Positions 23,529-31,272 are shown, counted from the first letter of the stretch. The stretch: DNA of 64,000 nucleotides from CAVVDY01 sp963815775 (GCA_963815775.1 CAWFIB010000027.1:1-64000), one strand, 5' to 3'. The notes: generated by a model from the sequence alone, not told the origin. A program made the numbers and translations.

Positions 23529-24224
23529 ATGCCTTATCCAACTTGCCGTCACATTAAAGAGGACGGCCATCTTTGTCAGTCTCCGGCCATGCACCGGAAC
23601 CATTACTGTTATTTCCACGACAACTATCGCGCCCGCCGCATGAAGATCGCGCAGGCTCGCGCGCGCGGCGAGCGCATTTGGCTCGACCTGCCGCCGCTGG
23701 ACGACATGCGCGCCGTCCAGGCCGCCGTCTCGCAGGTCATCGAAGCCATTGCCGCCGACGTCATCGAACTGAAGCGCGCCCGCGCCTTGCTGACCGCCCT
23801 CCGTCTTGCGGCAAACAATTTCAAGAGTGCGCGCGCCTGGGGCGACCGCAGCCAATTCGAGGTTGACGAGTGGCACGAGAGCGTGGCCAGCTATCCCGAT
23901 CTGGCGAGCGAGTATGGCCTGCCGCCCGACACCGACCTCGACGCCGATCCCGAAGAAGTCTTCCCGCCGCCCAAAGCGAAGCCGGGTGCTCCGCCGACGG
24001 CGCGCCTCGTGGGCCACCGGCGCAGCGCCGTCGGTTGCCACACCGTGGCTGGCATCATCGACACCTGCAAGAAGCTCGGGCCCGACGACCAGCTCATGAT
24101 GCTGCGCGAGATGGCCGGCGCCTTCGCCGAAGGCATGGGCAAAAAGCCGCCCGCTGCGGCGACCGCGAATGTCACCGAAATGCCCAACACTTCCCAATCC
24201 GCCACCGGAGGTGCAGGAGCATGA
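23529..24224 (+). CDS. Hypothetical protein with Cys-rich N-terminus
   Basis: From ATG 23529 (AGGAG lies seven bases upstream) the protein is 231 aa. The N-terminus holds C-x7-G-x2-C-x2-PA-x8-C-x3-H (CRHIKEDGHLCQSPAMHRNHYCYFHD), a probable small zinc-binding motif of a type often seen in acidobacterial hypothetical proteins. A central helical region (MRAVQAAVSQVIEAIAADV) and a Pro/Ala-rich C-terminus follow. The function is unknown. The gene is bracketed by GCGAANN heptamer repeats, which suggests a repetitive or mobile setting. Confidence 0.75.
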   Translation: MPYPTCRHIKEDGHLCQSPAMHRNHYCYFHDNYRARRMKIAQARARGERIWLDLPPLDDMRAVQAAVSQVIEAIAADVIELKRARALLTALRLAANNFKSARAWGDRSQFEVDEWHESVASYPDLASEYGLPPDTDLDADPEEVFPPPKAKPGAPPTARLVGHRRSAVGCHTVAGIIDTCKKLGPDDQLMMLREMAGAFAEGMGKKPPAAATANVTEMPNTSQSATGGAGA

Positions 24225-24250
24225 ACCTCCACCCCCGAGCCGCACGTTCT

Positions 24251-24370
24251 GGCGAAGAGCGAAAAGCGAAGAGCGAATGGCGAACCGTGGGTGGCCCACA
24301 TTTCCCTGCCGTTGGGAAATGTGGGGGCAAGAACCACCTGACTCTGGCGAAAAGCGAAGAGCGAATGGCG
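24251..24370. repeat. Heptamer GCGAANN tracts, loci 2 and 3, with a 12-bp hairpin between
   Basis: Tracts of GCGAAGA, GCGAAAA and GCGAATG units occur near 24252-24283 and 24350-24370. Between them CCCACATTTCCC (24295-24306) and GGGAAATGTGGG (24314-24325) form a perfect stem with a seven-base loop. The rest of the 408-base gap (24225-24632) shows no gene. Confidence 0.75.
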
Positions 24371-24632
24371 AGCCGCGGCCCCCTAACCCCTTGCAATAGA
24401 GTAATTTACCCGTAACTAGCTGTGAAATGAGGAATTTAGGAGCAAAATCGCGCTATACCAAAGATTCTAAAGGACCGGCACTCGTGGTTTGTTGTGATCC
24501 AGATTGCATTCTTCGCGTGGAACGGCCAGCGAGCGACGCGCTCTGAGCTAGTGGCTCGTTGCTCGTGGCTAATTGCCAATGCGTACCTGCCTCATCATTC
24601 CCGCCGCTCACCGCCCACGCCATACTTGAGAG

Positions 24633-25607
24633 GTGCAGGCTGCCGATCCCAATCAGCGCTTCCTGAGCGCCTTCTTCGACTACCTCAAGGTCGAGAAGGG
24701 GCTTGCCGCGCTCAGCGTCGCGGCGTACCGCACCGACCTTAAGCAGTATGCGCAGTTCCTGCGCCAACGCAAGCGCAACGTCCGCGAAGCGCGGCGGCAG
24801 GATGTGCGCGACTTTCTGAATGGGCTGTTCACCAACGGCGTCGACGCGGGAGGCGTCGCCCGAAAAATGGACGCACGCAGCGTCGCTCGCAAGCTCTCGG
24901 CGCTGCGCCATTTCTACAAATACCTGCTGCTCGATCGCTACCTCGAAAAGGACCCGACACTCAACATCGACACGCCGCGGCAATGGAAAGTGCTTCCCAA
25001 GTCGCTGGCGATGGTTGAAGTCGAGCAGGTTCTGCAAGGGCCACAGCGAACCAGAGACGACCGCGCATCGCAGGCCCGGACCGTGCGCGACCGCGCCATG
25101 CTGGAGGTTTTCTACGCCGGAGCGCTGCGCGTCTCAGAGCTGATCAACGTCAAGCTGGAGGATCTGAAGCTTGAGATGGGATATGTGCTGGTGCGCGGCA
25201 AGGGCGACAAGGAGCGCATCGTCCCGCTGGGCAGCGCGGCGCAGGAGATGATCCAGGCCTACCTGCGCGATGCGCGGCCGGTGTTGGCGGCAGGGAAGTC
25301 GTCGCCCTTTCTGTTTGTCGCCCGCGGAGCCAGGGCCATCACGCGCCAGCGCGTGTGGCAGTTGGTGAGCGCGGCATCGCAGAACGCGGGCCATCATGCC
25401 TCGCCGCACATGCTGCGCCACAGTTGCGCCACCCACATGGTGGAGAACGGCGCCGACCTGCGCACGGTGCAAACCATCCTGGGGCACGCCGACATCTCGA
25501 CTACGCAGGTCTACACTCATCTGGCGCTCGATCGCCTGAGCCGCGTGCACCGCGAGCATCATCCGCGGGCAAAGCGCGGCAGCGGCAAAGTGGGCTCCTC
25601 CGAATGA
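24633..25607 (+). CDS. Tyrosine recombinase XerC/XerD-type (first of two)
   Basis: This protein of about 324 aa has an N-terminal SAM-like core-binding domain (FLSAFFDYLKVEKGLAALSVAAYRTDL). The catalytic residues are the Arg in GALRVSELI, the Lys in RGKGDKERIVPL, H-x2-R in SPHMLRHSCATHM, and the His and nucleophilic Tyr in LGHADISTTQVYTHL. It probably resolves chromosome dimers with its partner. The GTG at 24633 follows GAGAGG directly, so the true start may lie slightly downstream. It overlaps the next recombinase gene by four bases (ATGA). Confidence 0.92.
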   Translation: MQAADPNQRFLSAFFDYLKVEKGLAALSVAAYRTDLKQYAQFLRQRKRNVREARRQDVRDFLNGLFTNGVDAGGVARKMDARSVARKLSALRHFYKYLLLDRYLEKDPTLNIDTPRQWKVLPKSLAMVEVEQVLQGPQRTRDDRASQARTVRDRAMLEVFYAGALRVSELINVKLEDLKLEMGYVLVRGKGDKERIVPLGSAAQEMIQAYLRDARPVLAAGKSSPFLFVARGARAITRQRVWQLVSAASQNAGHHASPHMLRHSCATHMVENGADLRTVQTILGHADISTTQVYTHLALDRLSRVHREHHPRAKRGSGKVGSSE

Positions 25608-26521
25608 ACACGCGCGCAACCACAACGGTAGAGAAGGCCGTAGCGAAGTTCCTGCGTTCGCTGATCGAGCGCAACGCCTCGCCGCACACCATCAAGGCCT
25701 ACACCAACGATCTTGCCGGCTTCGCCGAGTACGTGGGCCCGCAGGGATGGGGCGAGATCGACCACGTGCTGATTCGCAGCTATCTGTCGGGTCTCTACGA
25801 GCGTGGCCTGAGCAAGACGTCGGTCGCGCGATCACTGGCCGCCGTGCGCTCGCTGTACAAGTGGCTGGCGCAGGAAGGCGTGGTGGAGCAGAATCCCGCC
25901 GCGCTGGTCGCCACGCCAAAGCTGCCGAAGAAGCTGCCGCGCGTGCCCACGGTGGAAGAAGTCTGCACCATGCTCGACTCCGGCATGCCAGAAGAGTCGG
26001 CGTTCCCGGAGCGCGACCAGGTCATTATGGAGCTGCTCTATAGCTGCGGCATTCGCAACTCGGAGCTGATCGGCATCAACCTCGACGACGTGCGCTGGTC
26101 GAATGAGATCGTCCTGGTGCGGGGCAAGGGCAAGAAGGAGCGTTACGTTCCCTTTGGAGATTCGGCCGCGCAGGCGGCGCGCGCCTATCTGCCGGCGCGC
26201 AAGAAGGTGCTGGAAGAGACCAGGCACATGGCGGAGAAGGCCCTGCTGATCAACCTGCGGGGTTCGCGGCTGACGACCCGTAGCGTGGGCCGCATCGTCA
26301 AACGGATTGCGGTGAGCCGCGGCCTCTCACCCGAGGTGCATCCCCACACGTTGCGGCACGCCTTTGGAGCACACATGCTGGAGGAGGGCGCCGATCTGCG
26401 CGCCATCCAGGAGATGCTGGGACACGAGCGGCTCTCCACTACGCAGCGCTACACCCAGCTCACGGTGAAGCACGTCATGGACGTGTACGACCGCACCCAT
26501 CCCCACGCCAAAGGCAAATAA
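25604..26521 (+). CDS. Tyrosine recombinase XerC/XerD-type (second of two)
   Basis: This 305-aa protein begins with a core-binding domain (EKAVAKFLRSLIERNASPHTIKAYTNDL) and has the full catalytic set: Arg in CGIRNSELI, Lys in RGKGKKERYVPF, HTLRHAFGAHM and LGHERLSTTQRYTQL. ATG 25604 overlaps the upstream stop by four bases, so the two recombinases are coupled. They are likely the XerC/XerD pair acting at dif; which is which cannot be settled here. Confidence 0.92.
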   Translation: MNTRATTTVEKAVAKFLRSLIERNASPHTIKAYTNDLAGFAEYVGPQGWGEIDHVLIRSYLSGLYERGLSKTSVARSLAAVRSLYKWLAQEGVVEQNPAALVATPKLPKKLPRVPTVEEVCTMLDSGMPEESAFPERDQVIMELLYSCGIRNSELIGINLDDVRWSNEIVLVRGKGKKERYVPFGDSAAQAARAYLPARKKVLEETRHMAEKALLINLRGSRLTTRSVGRIVKRIAVSRGLSPEVHPHTLRHAFGAHMLEEGADLRAIQEMLGHERLSTTQRYTQLTVKHVMDVYDRTHPHAKGK

Positions 26522-26532
26522 TGACCTGTGGT

Positions 26533-26553
26533 TATAATGCGGAACAATATAAT
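26533..26553 (+). promoter_or_regulatory. Two -10 hexamers after the recombinase genes
   Basis: Perfect TATAAT boxes lie at 26533-26538 and 26548-26553. Downstream (about 26560-26750) is a GC-rich, hairpin-prone stretch with no large gene and only a 21-codon frame at 26604 that has an AGGAGGA site. This may be the promoter of a small RNA; see findings. Confidence 0.4.
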
Positions 26554-26760
26554 GCCGGAACGAAGTCATGGGTCCTCGTGGACTAAAGTCGGCTCAGGAG
26601 GAATGATGGGAAGGGGCTTGTTCGGCACGACCGAGGCCGTGCCCGACGCGGAGCATCCCCACACGTGAGTTTTTCCGCAGCCTGCGAGGTCGTACCCTGA
26701 CGCTAATCTCCGCAGAAGGGGGTTCTTGAGCAGGGTTTGAAGGCCTATGCCTGTGAGAGC

Positions 26761-27057
26761 TTAGTCGCCATACTGGGCGCGCATGTCCGCCCAGGTGCTG
26801 GCGCCGCGGCGCTCGGCCTCATCCAGGAAGCCTTCACCCAGCTTCTGCAGCGCGCCGAAGATTTGCATGCCCTTGTGCAGGTAGTCAGGAGCACTTTCCC
26901 AAACGGCCTCGAACTTCTCGGGATACTCGCTGGCCAGAATGGTCAGGCCAGCGGCGGCAAAACCCATTCCTGCGCCACGGCGGCCGGTGGCTAACAGGAC
27001 AACTCCTGCGCCAAGGCTGGCGAACACCAACGTCTTCTTCCAATTCGGCATGGTCAC
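26761..27057 (-). CDS. Small hypothetical membrane-associated protein
   Basis: This 98-aa protein has hydrophobic segments at residues ~9-23 (TLVFASLGAGVVLLA) and ~28-42 (GAGMGFAAAGLTILA), then an amphipathic C-terminus. It has no catalytic motif. The start may be ATG 27057 or the second ATG at 27051. It is convergent with the region after the Xer genes. Confidence 0.65.
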   Translation of the reverse strand: MTMPNWKKTLVFASLGAGVVLLATGRRGAGMGFAAAGLTILASEYPEKFEAVWESAPDYLHKGMQIFGALQKLGEGFLDEAERRGASTWADMRAQYGD

Positions 27058-27220
27058 CTCAACGCGGCTGATGCACCGCGCTCCTTTGCAACTATGTTCT
27101 CTTCAGATGTTGTATGCCCGGCACGGGTGGTTTGTAAATCCGATCAGGGGGCGTCCAAAACGAAGGAGTGGTTGGCAGACAAATAGCAGTTGGCAGACAA
27201 ATAGAAAAGGCTGCGACCTT

Positions 27221-27398
27221 GGTTATGCTCTAGCCGCCAGCTCCTGCGAGGGAGCCCTCGGCGTGGATGCATGTACCGTCGCAGCCCTTGATGCGATCAC
27301 CGCTTTCGCAGTTCCAAACCTCGGCGGACATCTCGCAACGCCGTCGATTTTTTCAGGTCTGGTGGTTCCGCGAGTCGCCTCGCTCACCGAACGCTCAG
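27221..27398 (+). repeat. 178-bp direct repeat, copy 1
   Basis: This matches 27469-27646 at an offset of 248 bases, with roughly nine in ten bases identical. In the second two-thirds, most differences fall in the third codon position of one frame (VAALDAITAFAVPNLGGHLA...). Just upstream, TTGGCAGACAAATAG also occurs twice. No intact gene is evident. Confidence 0.85.
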
Positions 27399-27468
27399 TC
27401 TAATTCAGGTGGGCAACGGATTATTGAAGCCCACTCTTTTCGACCATCGACTGTGGACTTGCCACATT

Positions 27469-27646
27469 GGTTATGCTCTAGCCACCAACTCCTGCGAGAG
27501 AGTTGCCGGCATGGACGCATGTACCGTCGCAGCCCTTGACGCAATCACTGCTTTCGCAGTTCCAAACCTCGGCGGACATCTCGCAACGCCGTCGATTTTT
27601 TCGGGTCTGGCGGTTCCGCGAGTCGCCTCGCTCACCGATCGCTCAA
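27469..27646 (+). repeat. 178-bp direct repeat, copy 2
   Basis: This is the second copy of the 27221-27398 unit. It ends about 75 bases before the 77-aa gene. Confidence 0.85.
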
Positions 27647-27721
27647 CCTACTTCAAGCCGCCCCGTTTGGGGCCGCTCTTTTCTGCCGTCGACGAGAGTC
27701 ATCCTACTGGAGGACGTCGAA

Positions 27722-27955
27722 ATGTCAACGCCCAAGGTGTGTGCATACGCGATATTCTTGCGGCTGGTGAGCGGTTCGCAGCAAGCGATAGCAGGGATGG
27801 AAGTTCGCGGACAGCGCGGCAAAATTTTCTACTGCAATTCACATCTTTTTCACAGAACTGAGATATTCCTGAAGGCGCAATTCGGCGAACCAACATCGCG
27901 TCTTGACGAAATCCGCCGCTTGAACGAAGGTAGAAGGGACAAATGCCTGCACTGA
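27722..27955 (+). CDS. 77-aa hypothetical protein upstream of the RNase HI-like gene
   Basis: ATG 27722 is preceded by GGAGG (27709-27713) at eight bases. The product (MSTPKVCAYAIFLRLVSG ... GKIFYCNSHLFHRTEIFLKAQFGEP) is basic with two hydrophobic stretches and no recognised family. Its 3' end overlaps the start of the RNase HI-like gene by 13 bases, which supports a shared transcript. Confidence 0.5.
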   Translation: MSTPKVCAYAIFLRLVSGSQQAIAGMEVRGQRGKIFYCNSHLFHRTEIFLKAQFGEPTSRLDEIRRLNEGRRDKCLH

Positions 27956-28353
27956 CCGCCTACGTTGACGGTGGGTCCCACGGAAATCCGGGGCCGTCGG
28001 GGATTGGAGTCCTCATCCACGGCGTGCCGGGCGAGACGGTTCGCATTGCCAAGTGGATTGGCCACCAGGACAACAATGTGGCCGAGTACGTCGCCCTGCT
28101 GGAGGCCCTGCAACATGCCATTGAGGCGAAGGCCCAGGCGCTGCACGTCTTCTCCGATTCGGAGATCGTCGTCAAGCAGATGAACGGCGAGTATGCCTGC
28201 CGCAGCCCGCGGCTGTACTCGCTCAACTGGACCTGCCGCAAGCTGGCCCGCTCGCTGGAGTTCTCCATCGCACACATCAGTCGAGAAGAGAACCGGGAAG
28301 CGAACGATCTCGCCCGGGACGCGGTGCGTGCGCGCCAGGCCGCCGTAGGGTAA
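27943..28353 (+). CDS. Ribonuclease HI family protein
   Basis: This 136-aa protein has the RNase H fold motifs: AYVDGGSHGNPGPSGIG (first Asp), NVAEYVALLEAL (Glu), FSDSEIVVKQMNGEY (second Asp) and SREENREANDLARDAV (last acidic residue after N). It lacks the long basic protrusion of E. coli RnhA and resembles the compact RVT_3-type enzymes. It should cleave RNA in RNA-DNA hybrids. Confidence 0.9.
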   Translation: MPALTAYVDGGSHGNPGPSGIGVLIHGVPGETVRIAKWIGHQDNNVAEYVALLEALQHAIEAKAQALHVFSDSEIVVKQMNGEYACRSPRLYSLNWTCRKLARSLEFSIAHISREENREANDLARDAVRARQAAVG

Positions 28354-28392
28354 GCGTCCGGCGTATTGTCACGTATATAATCGGAGTACGAC

Positions 28393-28469
28393 GCGCCCGT
28401 AGCTCAGCTGGATAGAGCGGTTGCCTCCGGAGCAACAGGTCGGGAGTTCGAATCTCTCCGGGCGCGCCA
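28393..28469 (+). tRNA. tRNA-Arg (anticodon CCG)
   Basis: The acceptor stem is GCGCCCG/CGGGCGC, the anticodon arm GTTGC-CTCCGGA-GCAAC, the T-loop TTCGAAT, with G73 and encoded CCA. It decodes CGG. Element 2 starts about 130 bases downstream. Confidence 0.95.
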
Positions 28470-28588
28470 GAGCCACCTCCCTTCGTTCCTCTTTCAGATC
28501 CTTCGACTCGGACGCTAGGCGACCTGGCTCAGGACTTCGCCTGCGGACTCGGACGCCCGCAAAAAGGGCTCAAATGTCAACATATCGC

Positions 28589-28596
28589 CGCTCTAG
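28589..28596. repeat. Target-site duplication, left copy, element 2
   Basis: CGCTCTAG directly precedes the left terminal repeat and recurs at 31265-31272. Confidence 0.9.
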
Positions 28597-28623
28597 GGTA
28601 GTGTCCTATTAGGGAGTTGCTGG

Positions 28624-29313
28624 TTATTCCGGTATGGGCTTCGTCTCTGGCAAACCGGCGGCAACGTTGCGTTCAAACTCCTCCAACAGCGCTAGATGAT
28701 CCTCTGATCGCAACGGCGCTTCCGAAAAATACTTATTCTCAGAGAACGGGACGATAGTACGACGCTGAATAGTGAAGGGTGCGATCGGGAAATTTATTTG
28801 GCTTCGGTCGAAATCGAGATCAAGGCGAGTGGGTTTGTAATTGAGGTTCGCGTCAGTAGCCCGCTGTGCCACTTTTTCTGATACCCGCCTCGCCAACGTG
28901 GTTATTGCTGCCTCTGGGCCTAACAGCGGAACGTCACTGTAGAACGTGAAGTTGCTTAGATACCCCCAACGCTTAATCATGTCAGGTCGATACGTCAATC
29001 CAAGCTGCTTGGCCCAGGCAAGCGCCTCCGCTAATATTCCTTCGGATATTGCTGTAGAAACACGGGTGTCCAGTAAAATGCCGTTGTTATAGACCGTGAG
29101 CTTCTCCACGTTAACTCCATCCCAAACGCCAGCCAAAAACTCGACTCCCTTTTGCTCGTCGAAATCTTGGATGGTTTGCGGATACTTTTGAAACCGACAC
29201 TTCTCCACAAGTTTGGCTACAAGATCCGGGAAAAATACGGTTCCTTGTGGGTTTAGGTCGAATGTTTCAACAAACGCGAGCACTCGTGCCAGTGTAACGG
29301 CTGATTGCTTCAT
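28624..29313 (-). CDS. Hypothetical protein in the toxin-antitoxin operon of element 2
   Basis: This 229-aa soluble protein has mixed helix and strand (VFFPDLVAKLVEKCRFQKYPQ, VEKLTVYNNGILLDTRVSTAISEGILAEALAWA, LDLDFDRSQINFPIAPFTIQRRT). There is no membrane segment and no recognised catalytic motif. Its start overlaps the Xre gene by 47 bases. It lies 3' of the RelE-like and Xre genes, so it may be a third component of that system or an independent passenger. The family is not recognised. Confidence 0.65.
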   Translation of the reverse strand: MKQSAVTLARVLAFVETFDLNPQGTVFFPDLVAKLVEKCRFQKYPQTIQDFDEQKGVEFLAGVWDGVNVEKLTVYNNGILLDTRVSTAISEGILAEALAWAKQLGLTYRPDMIKRWGYLSNFTFYSDVPLLGPEAAITTLARRVSEKVAQRATDANLNYKPTRLDLDFDRSQINFPIAPFTIQRRTIVPFSENKYFSEAPLRSEDHLALLEEFERNVAAGLPETKPIPE

Positions 29314-29824
29314 TCAATCCCTCCGGTAACATTGGGTCGCGAAACTGCGTAGGTGGGATTCTAGGTGGCCTGAATTCTTCGATTCTTTCTGTGGCAACCC
29401 CAGAACCTCGCAATGCAGTGGCAGCGGAAATGTTGTCGATCTCGCCTTGTGCGACTTCCGGTTGAATAAAATCTGCGTCATTCTCAATTGGAGTGGGACT
29501 AAAGCTATCTTGCGAAAACCCGTTCTCCCAAGTGAGCATGTCACTGAAGGGCACGAATTCTATTCTTAGGCCGACTCGCAATGCTGCCGCCAAACGAATA
29601 AGCGTCTCAATGTTGAAGCTGACTTCACCGGGCCGCTCCATCGCTGAAATGCGGGACTGCTTCATATCGGCCTCATGTCCGAGCTCTTCCTGCTTCATCT
29701 CGCGTTGAAGTCGTAGTCCTTTGATTTGCGATGGGATCAGTACATTTATTTTCGACCTAATATAGGACTCACGGGATGAGCGATTTTTTATTAACTTAGA
29801 GATCAATTCTGACCGGTCTCTCAT
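29267..29824 (-). CDS. Xre-family transcriptional regulator / antitoxin
   Basis: This 185-aa protein has a helix-turn-helix at about residues 33-85: IKGLRLQREMKQEELGHEADMKQSRISAMERPG ... LIRLAAALRVGLRIEFVPFSDML. Its ATG lies inside the last codons of the RelE-like gene (29-base overlap), giving toxin-first HigBA-type order. The C-terminal ~100 residues are unlike known antitoxins. It probably binds the palindromes at 30236-30283. Confidence 0.8.
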   Translation of the reverse strand: MRDRSELISKLIKNRSSRESYIRSKINVLIPSQIKGLRLQREMKQEELGHEADMKQSRISAMERPGEVSFNIETLIRLAAALRVGLRIEFVPFSDMLTWENGFSQDSFSPTPIENDADFIQPEVAQGEIDNISAATALRGSGVATERIEEFRPPRIPPTQFRDPMLPEGLNEAISRYTGTSARVC

Positions 29825-30242
29825 GTGTTCTCCCTGTCCCTTCTTTAAGTGCCGCTGCTCTTTTTGTGGCCGTTTCTATTGCATCGTGCGGTTCATAAAC
29901 TTTGCCCTTGTGATAACAACCAGCCAGCAATATAACGACCTTCCTTCCTGAAAAAACTCCAAAGATTCGATACTGGCGACCTTCTGCAAAAAATCCAATC
30001 TCCCAAATCTTCTGTTTCTTGGCCGCACCGCTCAGATATTTTCGCCAAGTTGTCCAATTGAGATGATCGTCCGTCTTGGCCATGTTTTTTAGTGCGGAGT
30101 CAATAACTCCCCGTACTTCTTCCGTTTGCTGCTCGTACCAAGACTCGACTGGATTATTACCGTTGGGGTAGACAAAATCTTCGAAGCTCCAAGTTGCAAT
30201 CTTGGGCTGAGGAAATTGTATCACTTTTTTATTATGTGTCAA
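29796..30242 (-). CDS. RelE/HigB-like toxin (phage Gp49-like family)
   Basis: This 148-aa protein shows the RelE-like core strands KIWEIGFFAEGRQYRIFGVFSGRKVVILLAGCYHKG, followed by a C-terminal helix with EPHDAIETATKRAAALKEG, as in Gp49-like mRNA interferases. The start appears to be TTG 30242, since no ATG or better GTG exists. It should be neutralised by the downstream Xre protein. Confidence 0.8.
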   Translation of the reverse strand: MTHNKKVIQFPQPKIATWSFEDFVYPNGNNPVESWYEQQTEEVRGVIDSALKNMAKTDDHLNWTTWRKYLSGAAKKQKIWEIGFFAEGRQYRIFGVFSGRKVVILLAGCYHKGKVYEPHDAIETATKRAAALKEGTGRTHERPVRIDL

Positions 30243-30283
30243 CGTTTTCTCTTGACACGGCTATATCACTTTTTTTTGATATA
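30236..30283. promoter_or_regulatory. Double operator of the element 2 toxin-antitoxin operon
   Basis: Two palindromes lie side by side: GTGTCAA-N9-TTGACAC (30236-30258) and TATATCA-N8-TGATATA (30262-30283). TATCACTTTTTT also occurs as a direct repeat at 30219-30230 and 30264-30275. They overlap the start of the toxin gene, the normal place for Xre-type autoregulation. Confidence 0.55.
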
Positions 30284-30348
30284 TGACGATCAAACGAAAG
30301 GCCAGCACATTCAAGCATTTGCGAGAACACACTGGCCTGTTTCTTTGT

Positions 30349-30423
30349 GGGGCTATCCACGGGGGCGCGAGTCTCGCCTTGACATGCTGGCTCGCGGTCG
30401 GTTCAATCCCGACTGGCTCCACC
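30349..30423 (+). other. tRNA-like sequence, decayed
   Basis: GGGGCTA pairs with TGGCTCC (7 bp), and GTCGG-TTCAATC-CCGAC is a perfect T-arm at canonical spacing, followed by ACC. The middle is abnormal. There is no proper D-arm, and the best anticodon arm (TCGCC-TTGACAT-GCTGG, anticodon GAC) has a C-C mismatch. It is probably a relic of a tRNA carried by the transposon. Confidence 0.45.
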
Positions 30424-30549
30424 CGCTTACTAAACGCCCAACCCGTAGCTGGTAACTGCGAGTCGGGCTTTGCATCTGGGTTGTGGCCAAAGGCAGGGTT
30501 CACACCCGCTGTCATTTTGACCCGCTTTCCAGGAGAAAGCAAGGCCGAA

Positions 30550-31255
30550 ATGACATGTCATAATTGCCAAATCGAATGCAAGCGCTTCGGCAAGAACAAA
30601 GCAGGTCATCAACGTTTCCGCTGTTGCCAATGCTCTCGTACATTCACAGAATCAGCTCCACGCCCTCTCGGACACATGCGCCTGCCGTTAGATCGCGCCC
30701 TGCTCTGCCTGCAACTGCTAACTAGAGGGAAACACGGTGCGGAGTACTGAGCGCATCGTGGGTGTGCATCGTGACACGATTCTCGCACTGTTGGAAGTGG
30801 CAGGACTGAGAGCCGAGAAACTCCTGCGAGATCGTATCCGCGATGTACAGGTGAGAGATGTGGAATGCGACGAAATCTGGGGCTGGGTCGGGATGAAGGA
30901 GAAGAACAAAACTATCGACACTGACCTGCTCGGTGACGCCTATTGCTTCGTGGGAATGGAGCGCAACACAAAGCTCATCCTCGCTTGGCATCTTGGACGG
31001 CGCACTGCCAGCGACACGCGCCTGTTTATGGAGATGCTCCGCGAGGCCACCGCTGGGCGATTCCAATTGACGACAGACGGCTTTGGCCCCTATCCGAACG
31101 CTGTAGGGCGGAGCTTCGGAATCGACGTGGATTACGCTCAGATGCAGAAAGTCTATGCGGCTGCTCGGGACGGCGAACAGCGTTACTCGCCAGCAGAGGT
31201 CGTCGATGTCCAGGTCGTTCCCAAGATTGGAATGCCGGATTTCGAGCGGAAATAG
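30550..31255 (+). pseudogene. IS1/IS1595-type transposase, frameshifted and C-terminally truncated
   Basis: The first frame (30550-30750) gives the zinc ribbon (CHNCQIECKRFGKNKAGHQRFRCCQC) and ends prematurely. After a one-base shift near 30724, the second frame (to 31255) continues TVRSTERIVGVHRDTILALL, DEIWGW and LTTDGFGPY. It stops inside the right terminal repeat and lacks the last ~85 residues, including the catalytic Glu helix present in element 1's enzyme. It cannot encode an active transposase. Confidence 0.9.
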
Positions 31256-31264
31256 GACACTACC

Positions 31265-31272
31265 CGCTCTAG
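31265..31272. repeat. Target-site duplication, right copy, element 2
   Basis: CGCTCTAG directly follows the right terminal repeat. Confidence 0.9.

Larger units (their letters stand above)
28597..31264. mobile_element. IS1/IS1595-type cargo transposon, element 2 (2668 bp), non-autonomous
   Basis: A 14-bp perfect inverted repeat (GGTAGTGTCCTATT and its complement) forms the ends, flanked by the 8-bp duplication CGCTCTAG. The first 12 bases are identical to the ends of element 1, so both belong to one family. Cargo: a three-gene minus-strand operon (RelE-like, Xre and unknown), a tRNA-like segment and a broken transposase. Intact ends and duplication with a dead transposase point to movement in trans. 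Confidence 0.9.

Noticed and set aside
30261..30542. 93-codon minus-strand frame over the tRNA-like region
   Set aside because: It contains the GIEPTAS-type phrase produced by translating the antisense of tRNA T-arms; a common false gene.
30715..30750. Programmed -1 frameshift in the element 2 transposase (GGGAAAC heptamer)
   Set aside because: The heptamer is in the wrong phase and the frames are related by +1, not -1. The C-terminal loss also makes the product inactive.
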